Assembly (NCBI GenBank): GCA_021442155.1
Contig: CM038228.1
Span: forward strand, 9,155,179 to 9,219,178
Length of the DNA: 64,000 bases
From: Cymbidium sinense
Taxonomy: Eukaryota > Streptophyta > Magnoliopsida > Asparagales > Orchidaceae
Direction of reading: 5' to 3'
Shown here: in pieces, positions 12,503-24,500 of the stretch
How the letters are laid out: each line of letters begins with the position of its first letter
Numbering within the stretch: position 1 is the stretch's first letter
The notes under the pieces: generated by a model
The model's input: only the letters and a program-made list of their open reading frames with translations
What the model was told of the DNA's origin: nothing
Database searches by the model: none
Program-made: the position numbers and the translations under genes

Positions 12503-15004
12503 AAATTTTGTGATGTCGATTATGAGGACATGTTGCTCTATTATGCCCAACATTTTTCCATATACCACAAATCCTATTACTCATTGTATTAGTCTCATCC
12601 ATTGTATTTTTTATTCTCCTTGTCCTAGGTCAATCAACCTTTCTTTTAACATTTAGTGGAAGATACTCTGACACAATAATATTGATTATGTGTTTAGACC
12701 ACTCATTCTGATCAGGGATGACATAGAATTTTCTTTGATAGGTGTTTGGTAAAGTTTAAGGTATAGTAGGTAGAGACATATTGACACTCGTCTTTGTCCC
12801 AACATAAAAATTACATGAGGGTAGGGAATATGATAGGCTTGGGGCTATCCACATGTACACTTGCAGTCATGATTTTGTAACAACTCAATCTTGAATGTTC
12901 TGGTGGACATAGCAAAAACTTGATACTTATTACTGTTTATCCTTATTGGCACCGGAATCTCATTGCCTTGTGTTCATTACTCTATAGGTACTCTTGACAT
13001 GTGGAGAAAATATGGAGTAATGTTGGTTGGCTAGATTTGTTGCTGTCTCAAGTCATTTCATGAAAAAGAGAGACAATGTTATAATATATTACAATAATTA
13101 GTGCATGAATAGGCAAGCCATTATTGACACCGGTAAAGCATTGATGCATTTATGGTGACCGTCTATATCTATAACCACCATCATGAGTTAAAGATCACTA
13201 TTGCACATCCCTTAAAACTAGTCAATCGTGTGCTTATGTACTTAATATTAGTCATATACCTTTTGAAAATGCGGATATCATCAGTATTACCTATAACATA
13301 TATTTTTAAGCATATGAACTCAACATCTCCTATACTAGTTATCAAATAGATTTTCTGAAAGTCTCCCTCAAATGTTGGAGACAAAACGTGAAAATATTTC
13401 TACAACCACGAATGATACATGCATGCCTATCAGATATAATGCATAGATCACCTCTTGTAGAGACCGATGGGATTAAGTCCTGGAGTGTCCGTAGAAACCA
13501 AACCCATGACTCAATACATTCAGATTCAACTACTACAAAGGACAATGGAAATAAATCATTATTAGCATCAATCCCAATGTTAAGAAGAGTCCCCCTATAC
13601 TTAGGAGAAATGTCCCATCAAGAAATAAAATTTGATGATAATACTGACAACCTATAATTGAAGGCTCAAATGATTAGAAAAAACATTGGAATCGATTTGA
13701 TTCTATCGAGTGTACTCGGTATACTGATCCTAGCATAACTAAACATACAGTGCCCATAAACTTCTCTAACGATCGATATGATTCCTCCCAATTGCCAAAA
13801 AATAATCTTGTTTGTCTTATGATGTGCATCCCAAACCATCATATAAGACACTCTTATATTAAATTTAGACTCAAGACAGCCTACAATCTCTCTTGGTTTT
13901 AAATTTAATTGACGTCTAATTGCAGGTTTACATAATATAATTGATAAACTATACATTGTATACATCAGGGCATTCAACACAGAATGGCTACAAGTATGAG
14001 ATGAACCAATATTTTCAATCCTTCATGCACCACCCAATATCTTACTTAAGCTTGCATGTAAACCACATAGAAGGTTAGTTGGGTGAGCATGATACATGCG
14101 TAATAAAATTTTTTCTTATTTGAGGTATGTATCACAAACTCAACACATATCTTAGCATAACTAAACATACAATGTCCATAAATTTCTCTAACGATCGATA
14201 TGAATCCTTCCTACTGCCAAAATAATCTTGACTATCTTATGATGCACATCCCAAACCATTATATAAGACACTCTTATATAAATTTGGACTCCATACGGCT
14301 TATAATTTCTCTTGATTTTAAATTTAATTAACGTCTAATTGCAGGTTGAATAAAATAACTGATAAACTATGGCATACATTGCTATGCCCGACATTCAGCA
14401 CTGAATGGCTACATGTATGAGATAAACCAATATTTCCAATCCTTCATGCACCACCTAATATTTTACTTGAGCTTGCATGCACTCACCACATAGAAGGTGT
14501 AGTTGGGTGAGCATGATACATGCACAGTATAGTGAACTTTGTCTTATTTGAAGCATGTATCACAAAATCAATATTATTTAGGATAGACCATCCCTGAAGA
14601 GTGAATTGAAGGTGCTTCTTATCATGAAAGCACATATCTTCTAAAAGCTCACCTAAAATGTAGTTTCCATGTTCAAAACTTGATTCATCTAACGACCCAT
14701 CAAATGTGAGCTCCTCATTCCATTCCCTAGCTATTTGACTATGCGTGTACTCATTGTTAGATAATAAGTACTCTTTAATATGACTTGTTCTGATTGAGTA
14801 GTCTCTAATCAGGTCTTTGACTCTAAAATATAGCTTTGTGGCTCATAAAGTAGGTTTATCGGCATTAATATCATCATCGTCATTAATATCACTGCTTGTT
14901 GCACTAGGTATAGTTATGTATCCCTCATCTTTAGAAGATAATGAATAAATGTAACCACCTTGAGGTTCACCCATTATGGTGTTTATTATTCGTTGATTGA
15001 ATAT
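12503..15004 (-). pseudogene. Mutator-type transposase (MURA/MULE), main part, decayed
   Basis: Read on the minus strand. An acidic linker GGYIYSLSSKDEGY..SSDINDDDDIN (about 14,970-14,850) joins straight onto the LTR boundary. Then comes the FLYWCH/MULE N-terminal block with LNLKPREIVGCLESKFNIRV (about 13,900). The catalytic core starts with DGTFLLS (about 13,605, first Asp), then after a frameshift IGIDANNDLFPLSFVVVESE (13,585-13,527), ESWVWFLRTL and CIISDRHACI (second Asp), and FCLQHLRETF. The C-terminus shows a SWIM-like zinc finger, HDCKCTCG..QAYHIPYPH (about 12,880-12,815), with the third Cys replaced by Tyr, and a zinc-knuckle relic, NRICGIWKNVGHNRATCP, near 12,570-12,515 with one Cys lost. 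These enzymes cut and rejoin the element ends. Many stops, a 421-bp internal duplication and the LTR insertion make it dead. Confidence 0.88.
13728..14575 (-). repeat. Tandem duplication of about 421 bp within the transposase
   Basis: The segment 13,728-14,149 is repeated at 14,150 to about 14,575. Both copies share 'agcataactaaacatac', 'ctctaacgatcgatatga', 'catataagacactcttata', 'acgtctaattgcaggtt', 'cttcatgcaccacc' and 'tgggtgagcatgatacatgc'. Both encode the same LKPREIV-type block of the transposase, so part of the N-terminal domain is present twice. The copies have diverged clearly, so the duplication is not recent. Confidence 0.92.
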
Positions 15005-18000
15005 TGTTGGGACACCATGTAGATCCACAAATGTACTCATTAGGGTGATCGGGTGTGACATTAAGGAATAATGTACTATCTTGAGAGACAAAAGTCACCA
15101 TCCTACAATGAACCTAATCACCTAATAAGGGATCCTAAGGACAATGGGTCTTTGAATGTACCAGAGATCTTTCCCCTACTTTGCATGGAAAAAGTAAAAC
15201 AGGATTTATTTTAAGTCGAGTTCGTTAAGTTCTCTATGGAGGCAAATTCCCATAGTTAATTACATCCTAAGGAATGAGATTCCTTACAAATACTCTCAAT
15301 TAAGGTAAATGATCATTGTCTCCAAAGATTTCAAAGATAGGACTATCAACAAATTGGTTATTTTTAAAACATCAAGTGGGATTACTCAAAATGAGAGAGT
15401 TATTATTGAAACCAATGAGAGATGAGTAGGAGATGCTTATGATACTAAGAAACCTAATAAGCATCTCAAACTATCCTATGGTTGGGTTTTATATTTTTTT
15501 GAAGTTGAAGAGGATTATATGTTTGAGTTGAATTTTTATTAGAAATATAAAGCTTACAATTATACAATACAAGATTGTAGAAATGCCTAAGAGGTGAGGA
15601 TTTATGCTTGTAACCCACAAAAGGAAACATCGATCTTGGATCCTAAATCTAGGGAGCTTTAGCGAGGGACAAAGTATGACTAAATCTAAGGCAAAAATAG
15701 GTATATGGTTTATCTCCATAAGAGAGAATAAATCACACTATTGGACTTACAATCGAGTGGTACGCTAACTCCTCCTATAATTTTAAATACATGTAGGCAA
15801 GGTTTAGGCTTTGTAAGATGGTTAGGTTGTTATTTATTTAGGAAGGAAACTAAGTCCTTAAACTCACTCCCTAAGAGACTGGATCATGAAGGGCATGAAC
15901 TCATGACTTAATCTAATGCAAATTTTGTCAAGTTTTATTTTGATTTTTGGACATTTTCATTTAACACGGGCTATAGGATTTTATAAGTCTAATGTATGAG
16001 AAATTGGTTATGGGCCAAAATCAGAAAGATAGAGGTGTGTTTCCACCATGTCTCTCAAAGGTTAAGTCATTTTCTCTAATAAAGGTGGAAGCCTTCCATT
16101 GGCAAGAGTGAAATAATATGATTTTTGTATGATATGAGACATACAACATCTAGCAAAGGGGTTGCTAAACCTTTTATTATCTTGATTTTATGTCCTAGGC
16201 TTTAAGTGAGGTTATGAATTATTTAATTTAATTTTGAATTGATTAGTTGGATAGAAAATTTATGTTTTCCTAGGAGTCCAATCGCATACAGGCCATACAA
16301 TAATCACCAATAATAAAGAAAATATAAAAATGCATGCTATTTCTAATGCACAAGCTAAACAAATATCAAATAATTTTATAAAGCTATAACAAAAGAATAA
16401 GAGGCCGATATGATCGGGTACCGTCGTACAACTCGAAAAGAAATGTGGGTAGCCGAGCTTTACCCATATACATTCCGGATTACAAAAGAATAATTAAAAT
16501 TAGAAAGAATTCATGTTATGGGGGTCTTCATTTTTCATTCTTTATTCTTCATTTCTTCATTTTGATTTGCTTCTTTTCTTTCTTCTTTTTGGCTTGATTG
16601 GGATATGATTGCTCCAAAGGCATCACTTGGTACATAAGATTTGATCTTATGACCAATGTTCATCCTAATCCCCCATAACATTCATTCCAAATCTTAATTG
16701 CAAAAATTAAATCAAAATGGGGAAAGGTAAATCTAACTAGACCTACTAAATAAAGGTTAGTTAAACATTCCACACAACTCAAGCAATTATATGAATAAAT
16801 TGGACTTAGAATCCCACATATGGGTAACCAAGTCCACCTGTCCTAATTTAGGTTATGCTTAGGGGTATAAGCAACTTGCACAACAAAAAATATTTATATT
16901 TTTATTACAGCACCACTTAAGCACAATCTCCTTCATAAAATATGATTAGGCTAATATCGGCTTAACATCCAAACTACGCACATGCACCCTAACATCCAGT
17001 ATAAAATAATACATCACAAAATGAAATCATACATCAAACCATATGCACAACATAAAGTTAGAAATAGTTATTTAGTCTAATATGTGTTCCATTTAAGGCT
17101 TGTGTGGCATATCTTAGCTAGGCTTTAAGGTTAGAATTTTATAAGTGTGAAAGATTTAATTTAGATGATGATTTTAGTTTTTAAGTGATTTATTTGATTT
17201 GTCAATTTTAGTTGGTGAGTTGATTTGGTTTAAATGAGCCTACACTTAGTTACTAAATGTTATGAGGAGAAGAAAAGAGGAAAAAACTTCTCCTTCATCC
17301 CTACCTTAAGACATTTCTAAGATAGATTGATTAATGAATTTTCTATAGTGAATATTTTATTATGTATTTTAATTAATCCTAAGTTTAGATTTACTCCAAA
17401 TAGCCCTATTCAACAAGAAAGGCCTCTTAGGATTAGTTAGGGTGGATTACTATCACATAACACACACTCATTTATTATTTTCCACCATGTATACCATGCA
17501 TATGAATAATCCTAAGCATATCTATACATACAATGCAAATCTTAGTACACCTTGATGATGAATGAAAAGAGATATGGTTTGAAAATTTGGATATCCTATT
17601 AATGCATGTCTTTATTATGTAGAAAAAGGCGGGGGAGGGGATTTTCCATTCATTAGTAAAATGCACATCCATATGTATAAAAGTCATAAGTGAGTAGGAC
17701 GATATTATTTTCTATATCAAGGGTGTAAGGTACAAGACCTACTTAGGGCTACTTAAAGCCTCGTAGCCCCGAGATATCCAGACTGATATACCACTTTACT
17801 TAGATACATGTAAATATACAAAACTATAAGGATGAGAAAATCCATGCAATAATTTGTGTTTCATTCATTAGCAAAATGCACATCCATATGTATAAAAGTT
17901 ATAAGTGAGTATGGCAACATTATTTTCTATACCTTGGCCGTAAGGTATAAGACCTACTTAGGGCTACTTAAAGCCTCGTCTTGATGTCCGGTGATATACC

Positions 18001-21000
18001 ACTTTACTTAGATACATGTAAATGTACAAAACTGGATGAGAAAATCCATGCAAAAATTTTGTTTCAATCATTTAGTTGTATGATTTACATGTGTAACATG
18101 AAGATTCTTTTTAAGTCCTAATATGGAGATGCATAGGAATAGATTTAGGCAAGTGTTATGTTCTTTTCAAATGAACTATACACTTTGCAAATCCTATATG
18201 AATCCATATTAAGAGAAGGAGAGAGGACTTCATAATACACATCTTATGCTATCATCACATGCAAGCTTATAAATATTTTATAGCATCACTTCATTTTATA
18301 ATCTTTGGTTTATAAGTTTTGAAAATAGTTTTTGATTTAATAGTGATAATAGCCACTCATATTCTTAATTTTAGCCAACACATGCAATTTAACATAAAAG
18401 GTAACATTTTATTAATTGATTTCTCAAAAGAAATGGATGCATGATTTCATATGACAAACAATATTTAGCATGATTGGAAAGAAATAAAGGGATATGAGCA
18501 CATGACTTCATTCACCCTAATTAATTTGTAAGGACAATCAAACCAAATAAGATCATTTAAAGTGAATCAAAATTCCTTAATGAGATTTTTATTTTTGAAT
18601 TTGATTTGACTTAGAAAATATGAGAATTGTTTGCTAATCCTAATCCATTTCCCCTTGTGTAAATTGGTTTAGTTTAATTTAGAACAATTAAGTTGATTTT
18701 ATGGTTTTGCCTAGGTTAAGATATGAATTAAATGGATTAATTATCCCACTTATACCACTTTAACATAATTATTCAAGTAATTATGAGTCAACATATGATA
18801 TGCAACCACGAAAATTAAATTAGTAATGCTAAGAAATGAAGGGGCTTAATGCAATTGGCTCATAATTATTGATTAATTAATTCAAAGGGTTTAATTAAGT
18901 ACTTTCATAACCATCCTACACATGTAGTTTGATTATAATTTCCTTTGGAGTTCTCTTAGGTTTGGAAAGAATCTACCCAAAAATTGAATGATTAAGTTCT
19001 GGAATGATTTAGTTTTGAGTTTGATTAACTAAATTATTTAATGAAGTGATTAAGTCATTAATTAATGGCAAATTAATTAAGTGTTATCCAAAAGAAATAA
19101 ACTTAGGGGGAAAATATTGAAAAAGATGTTCCAATCTCATTCCCTATGTCCATTCACTGTTTCATAATGATTAGCAAGTTTAATTAATTAATTTATCACT
19201 ATTTAACAAGTTACTTAATCATTTAATTAATTAAGAGAGTGATTAAGGATGAAATAAATAATTTCTCTAATTAATCCAATAATAAATTCAAAGAAAATCA
19301 TAAGAGGCAGAGGTCATCCCACTAATCAATCTCATAAAGTTTATTTAATTTTTGAAGTAATTAAGAAGTAATTAAAATTACATTTTTTAAAACTCAAATT
19401 GAGTGAAAGTTAATATTCAAACTTAATTGATTTTAATTTTATATTATTCTCCTCAATTATCTTTAAAATGAGCTTGAGTTTGCATTTTTTTGTATTTTTA
19501 CAATTAGTTATGATTTTAGAAAGTTTCATCATTAAAATAGATTAATTAAAGCTAATTAAACCCCTAATCTCGTCAGCCATGTGGCTGATACTTTGTGGGC
19601 GGATAGATTATTTTAAGTTGTCACATCCATCGAGTCGGAGGACACGCTCTCTTGGGTCGATCTAAGATCAGTCTAGGATTAAACCCATGATTTAGGCCTA
19701 AATTAAAGGGGATTTAACGTGATCTAATCGCAACCATCAGTTCCAATCATGTGGAATGGATGGCGTGTGATCCTTCTCCTTCGCGAGCAACGAGAGACTT
19801 CTCTTCGTTCAATTCGAGCTCTGATTGGGATCAAAATGATCCCTTACCTTTAGAAGGAGGGGAGATGCACATCCAATGGTCAAGATTTCAAGGGGTGATA
19901 ATTTCCTTCAAAAATGACCAACCAAATTTTTCTATGGCTATGATTTTGTGCAATTACCTTGCTAGAGGCTATCACTCCAGCCAGAGGAGGTAGCTTGTCA
20001 GTGAGAGAAGCCTGTTGAAAGGAATTAGGTCTTGATTTGAAGTGAGTGGTTCGGTTGACCATGCTCCCCTTCAATGGCGATCGGCCTTGATCGAAGTGAT
20101 GCTTACCGTGGCTTGGAGACTTGGGAAACAACTTGGTTGAGCTCGATGAAGTCCACTGATGGTGTGTGTAAGGTTAATTTGATTTTGATGGAGAATTGAG
20201 TGAGTTGGATTTTCACTTCACCTCCCCTATTTCGGCTTTGAGCAAAATCAAGAATGGGGAATCAAGGGAGCTTGGGAATGGCTTGGAAAAGCTTAAGGAG
20301 GTTTCGATTGAATCTCCTTAGCTCTATGGAAATGAATCCTTAGTGGTTTGAGTGGGAATGAGGGGGAGTATATCTCCCCCTCCTTGGATCGGACGGTGAG
20401 AGGCTATTTTGCCATTTTTGATCAATGGCAAGGATTTGAGGCACGGTTTGAGCTACCAAACACCCCATGTGGGTCATTTTGGGTAGTGGAGTTAAGGAGA
20501 GTGGATACCCATGTGCTAGGTGAGTGCATTTGGTGATCAAATGTTCAGATTCCATTGGAGAGGTCGATTTGGCCTTGGCTTGGGTCATGACCGACCCAAG
20601 CTCATTGGGTCATGTTCACCACCCTCCTTGGTGTCCATGTGGACCAATAGAAGGATGCCAAGTGGCCTTGAGATATGACCAAATTTCAAGTGAATTTGGT
20701 CATAGGATACCCTTTGACCTAAGGGCAAAGTGGTCATTTATGAGTTTGATTTGCGATTTAAAATTGGTTGGGCCAAATTTCTAGTGATTTGGAATTCATT
20801 TGATTTGAATTGGTTCAATTTGACCCATTTAGGTCAAGTTGGGTCAAATTGGGTTAGGTTGACCAATTGGTCAAATTGGGTCAAACCATGGATTAGGTCA
20901 AGTTTAAATGATCATTTAGAGCCTATGGATATAATTGGTTTGGTTTAATTTGGTTTAGATTTGGTTTTGGTTCATTTAGGTCAAATGGGTCAAGTTGACA

Positions 21001-22474
21001 AATTTGACTCATTTGACCCAATTGGGTTAGCTCATGGGTTGGCTTAGGCTTGTTTGATCATTTGAAATGTATTGCAAGCTTTGGTTTCAATCAATTTTGA
21101 TTTGGTTTGATTTCAAGTTGATTTGACCTTTTAGGTCAAGTTGGATTCATAGTCAATTGGGCTAGGTTGGGTCTAATTGGTCAATTGAAGCTTTGGTCAA
21201 GTTCAATAATCAATTTGGAATGAATTTTACCTATTGGTTGCAATCAATTTGGCTTAGATCAAGCTTTGACCCATTTTGGCTTTTTAGGTCAAATTGGGTC
21301 AACTTAGGTCAAGTGGCCAATTAGATTTGGTTTGGCTCAATTGATGGCTTGGTTATGTTTAATCATTGATTATGAATTGGTTTAGATCAATGGTTTCAAT
21401 CAATTTGGCTTATAGTGAATTTTGGCTTGTTTAAGTTTTATTTAGGCTAAGTGTTGACTTGGTCAAAGGATAGTTTGACCAATTTGAGTGATTAATCATC
21501 CCATGATGATTGTTGATTATGATGAGAGGCTTAGATGGGCTTAGTTCAATTCAATTTGGGTTGGATTAGAATTTGGCTCAAAAAGGTCCTTTAGATCACT
21601 TTGGGTCAAATGAACCTAAGTGAGTCAATTGGCTTGATCAAAGCTTGATTTGGTTGAACTCACATATGGACTTATGATGGAAATATAAATCCAATTGCAA
21701 GTGATTTGGAGTCAAATGGGTTTTGGTTCATTTGATAATTTCAAGTCAAAAGGATGAACATGGGTTTGATTTGGGTTAGTTTGATTTTGGCTTGGTGATT
21801 GTAGTTTATGTTTATAATGATTGATGAGGTATTTGAAGAGAAAATCTAAGGGTTTGGATTGATTTGAGAATGATTTGGCTAAATCCAAGAGATTGGTTTA
21901 AAGGATATAAGTTAGATTTTAGTTGGATTTGAATTTAAGTTTTGAATTAATTTTTGGTAATTTGAATTTATATTTCATTTATATTTATGAATATAAATGG
22001 GAATATAATTGGGTTATGAGAAAGCCTTTTGAGTTTGGAGTGATTTGGATTTGGTTTGGGCTAAGTCCATAAGATTGAAATCAAAAGTCTTAGGAAAGAT
22101 TTTAAGATTTGAATTCAATCATGAGTTTCAATCATTTGATTTGGAATTGATTTATGATTTGGATTTTGGAATTGATTTAGCATTTGAGAAAATCAATTAA
22201 GTTGGAATTGATTTAAGATTTGATTTGGATTGGTTTGAAGGAGAGAAGTAAGGATTGGGTTCAAGCTGAGGATAAGCAAATCTTCTTAAACCCCAAGGCA
22301 TAACTCATTCCTATGGCTAACTCTTCTAAGTCTCTAAGATTAGGTTAAGTGTTCACCTAATCACTAGAAGTGTAAGGAACTCTTAGTGTCTAGAGAGTCC
22401 TATGTCTAAGATGGAGAATTTAAGCTCACTCCAAAAGTAAAGTCAACACCCATAAAATCAGAACTTGTCCAGCA
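15005..22474 (-). repeat. Very long LTR-like insert (probable solo LTR), copy 2
   Basis: On the minus strand the block runs from TGCTGGAC (22,474) to GTCCCAACA (15,005). The two ends are near-perfect short inverted repeats with TG..CA, the signature of an LTR. The final 4.6 kb (15,005-19,590) matches 1-4,356 in inverted orientation, and both copies end at the same CCCAACA. The block splits the MULE transposase between an N-terminal part (22,925-22,475) and the rest (15,004 onward). No gag or pol sequence is visible inside, so a solo LTR of about 7.5 kb is the simplest reading. An alternative left end is TGTTGAC at 22,448. The flanking 5-mers (aatat on one side, aaata on the other) do not give an exact target duplication. 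Confidence 0.55.
20760..22250 (+). repeat. GGTCAA/TTGGTT-rich degenerate low-complexity segment
   Basis: Words of the type 'ggtcaaattgggtcaa', 'gatttggtttgatt' and 'ttggcttag' recur irregularly over about 1.5 kb, with strong strand asymmetry (the plus strand is rich in G and T and very poor in C). No fixed period is evident. It belongs to the upstream half of the long LTR-like insert. No protein is encoded. The asymmetry suggests growth by slippage or local duplication of short words. Confidence 0.75.
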
Positions 22475-22925
22475 AAATAAATATATATTGCTGGAGTAGA
22501 GTCATATGCTTTGGCTTGAGTAGTTCATTGTGAAGCTATTGTAATGTACTCAGTCCTAGCTAGAGCTCTATGTCACTCCTCAGTGTTATCTACTTCTCTT
22601 TCTTCGCACATTATATCCTCAACTTTAACATAAATAATTATATGTTGCAGGCATGTTGCATTGATTATAGACTCACAGACTTCATCATCAGTAATGTGAG
22701 ATGCAATAAATCCAACACTAATAGGAAACCGATTTGTAAGACTTACGCGGAACTTTGCTAGATCAAATTTCAATGACCTCATAATTCGCTTTTATAAGTC
22801 TGTGAAATTATTCCACCGTAGGATCGGTATATGATGATTTTTCCCACCGAAGTTGGAATAAAATCTTCACTTACAATGAGTTCACCACCATAATATAAAA
22901 CTATGCAGACTATATCTGAGCTCAT
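22475..22925 (-). pseudogene. N-terminal exon or segment of the MULE transposase
   Basis: A start codon at 22,925 opens MSSDIVCIVLYYGGELIVSE, followed by a short run to PTSVG. This resembles the beginning of MULE transposases (a YxGG-type PB1-like N-terminal module). A +1 shift near 22,782 leads into MRSLKFDLAKFRVSLTNRFP, SVGFIASHITDDEVCESIIN and an acidic tail, after which the long LTR-like insert cuts the reading. Together with 15,004-12,503 it makes one broken transposase gene. The assignment rests on the motif, orientation and position inside the inverted ends. Confidence 0.65.
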
Positions 22926-23597
22926 TTTTAACTCACACTAGCATGATACAAAGAATCTTTTATCTCACATGGTTAAAGAAAAAATTCAATTAAAGGGAAC
23001 GTGCACTTTGTGCATTTGACTCAAAAAAGTACAATATGTGAAGTGTTAGAGTTATTGTATATTCAAATCAACACTTATTACGTGCAAATCTTTAAACAGA
23101 ACATACCCTAAACTGCACATAAAAATTATTAAATAGAATATACCCTAAATTGATCTTGCAAACCTCATATCAATATTTCTACTAAACTAAAGTTAAATGT
23201 CCAATAAGAATAATTATATCCTCTAAATAATAATGTTTCAACTAAATCCTAAATCTAATATGCATTTCCAAAATACACAAATCTAATGAAATAAAAGTAC
23301 CAAAATAACAATCTACCTTAAAACTAAAAAATAAACATATCATACAAAATAAAACCCTATATAAGTAGATTTAATAAAAAAATATATTTAGGTTTCAAAA
23401 TACTTAAATCGGCCTCCAAAAAACAAATATGGACGAAGGGAGGCAGTTGTCTCCAGTGGCGGCAAGCTCCTCCATGTGCGGCGGAGGCATCGGGTGGTGC
23501 AAATGGCATCGGAGGGAGCACCGGGTCAGGTGCGTAGAAGAGCCTAAAGGAAGATCTGGGAGCAGCTATCGATTTCGGCCAAAATAATAGGATAGAG
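22926..23597. other. MULE 5' leader region and GC-richer block, no gene seen
   Basis: From 22,926 to about 23,400 the DNA is AT-rich without coding signal. From about 23,410 it becomes GC-richer (words such as ggcggcaagctcctcc, catcggagggagcacc). This may be a captured host fragment or the element's own leader. I recognise no protein in it on either strand. Confidence 0.4.
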
Positions 23598-23740
23598 TCA
23601 GTCGGCCGTTGAATTGGCTATTGGCGTCAATGTAGCAGCCATGTTGACGTCAGTCTCCCGTTCAACGAACTAAACTTAAAATTTTTTTATGCCTATGGCT
23701 TAATTTAAAATTTTAGCCTCGGTAAGGTCGGTGGAGAGTG
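23598..23740 (-). repeat. Probable right terminal inverted repeat of the MULE
   Basis: It is the inverted counterpart of 9,845-9,955; the shared words are listed there. It lies upstream (in transcription sense) of the transposase start at 22,925. The outer boundary may lie near the 'ttaatttaaaattttagcct' stretch at 23,700-23,720. Confidence 0.55.
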
Positions 23741-24420
23741 ATGTGAGTGCGGGACGCGAGTTGGGGAGAAAGAAAAACAAAAAACGAAAAGTTTGGTAAG
23801 AGAGGAAAGGAAGAAAAATAAAAAGAAGATGGCTGGAGCTCCAAGAGGTTGATGCACAGGCGAGTGAAACACGAGATGTGTCTTTGGAGAACGCGCTGCA
23901 GGTGTGGAAGGAGAAGAGGATGGCGTCACTTACTGTGTGCTTGACAGGGAGAAAGAGAGTTCGGGTGAGAGCGATGCTTGGGTGGCGAGAAAGCGTTCGG
24001 TCGGAGAGGGAGTTCTGGAGAGCGAGAGAGGAGAAAAATAGGATGAGTAAACTCATCCCATGAATAAAAAAGAGAAAAACTGATTTGAAATTGATAAAAA
24101 ATAATTATAAATTAGGATGTATGTGACGAGACAAATAAGCGGCGTATGAGGTTCGGCTGCAGCAGTACGAAGCCGAAATTTCTGAGTTTCGACGTGATCT
24201 AAGGAGAGTTTTTTAAATTCAGTTTTTTTAAAATTTTTTTATGTTTAATAGCCGCTCGATTTTAATTATGAGTCTTACCTTTGTTAAGCTAAAAAAATCC
24301 ATTCGAATTAGATGTATTAACATACATATTAAATTAAAATTTTAATATCTTTTTGCATCTAAAAAATAGAATCATTCTATCTAATAATTAATTTTTTTTT
24401 TTAATTTTGGGGCTGCAATC
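23741..24420. other. Purine-rich, GC-richer stretch then AT-rich DNA, no gene recognised
   Basis: From 23,740 to 24,060 the plus strand is rich in GA. The frames across it translate to low-complexity Ser/Leu/Phe or Arg/Glu strings and resemble no family I know. After 24,100 the DNA is AT-rich. It may be a transcribed leader of a neighbouring element. Confidence 0.35.
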
Positions 24421-24427
24421 ACTTAAA

Positions 24428-24430
<3 letters not shown>

Positions 24431-24497
<67 letters not shown>
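24431..24497. repeat. (AT)n microsatellite
   Basis: An uninterrupted alternating A/T tract of about 66 bases, just left of the LTR element at 24.5-28.4 kb. Confidence 0.95.

Positions 24498-24500
<3 letters not shown>

Larger units (their letters stand above)
9845..23740 (-). mobile_element. Mutator-like element (MULE) with transposase and plant mobile domain, split by a long LTR
   Basis: Two related sequences in inverted orientation, near 9,845-9,955 and 23,598-23,740, bracket a minus-strand transposase and a PMD gene. The transposase begins at 22,925, is broken by the long LTR-like insert (15,005 to about 22,474) and resumes to about 12,503. The PMD gene follows at 11,799 to about 10,818. 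Without the insert the element would be about 6.4 kb. Both reading frames carry stops and frameshifts, so this copy is dead. The exact termini and a 9-bp target duplication could not be fixed by eye; they should flank the two end sequences. Confidence 0.7.

Noticed and set aside
14843..15091. Treating the whole 82-codon frame as the start of the transposase
   Set aside because: Its first 29 or so codons are translated LTR end sequence (also present near 4,300-4,356); only the part below 15,005 belongs to the transposase.
19751..20948. A group of 60-86-codon frames that might be a small gene
   Set aside because: They overlap on both strands, lie inside the long LTR-like insert and share no protein pattern.
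15000..22484. A 5-bp target duplication (aatat) around the long LTR-like insert
   Set aside because: The left flank is aatat, but the bases next to the right end are aaata; the nearest aatat is several bases away, so it is not an exact duplication.
23700..24063. Overlapping frames on both strands near the MULE right end
   Set aside because: They are open because of GA/CT-rich composition; no protein similarity recognised and no conserved start.
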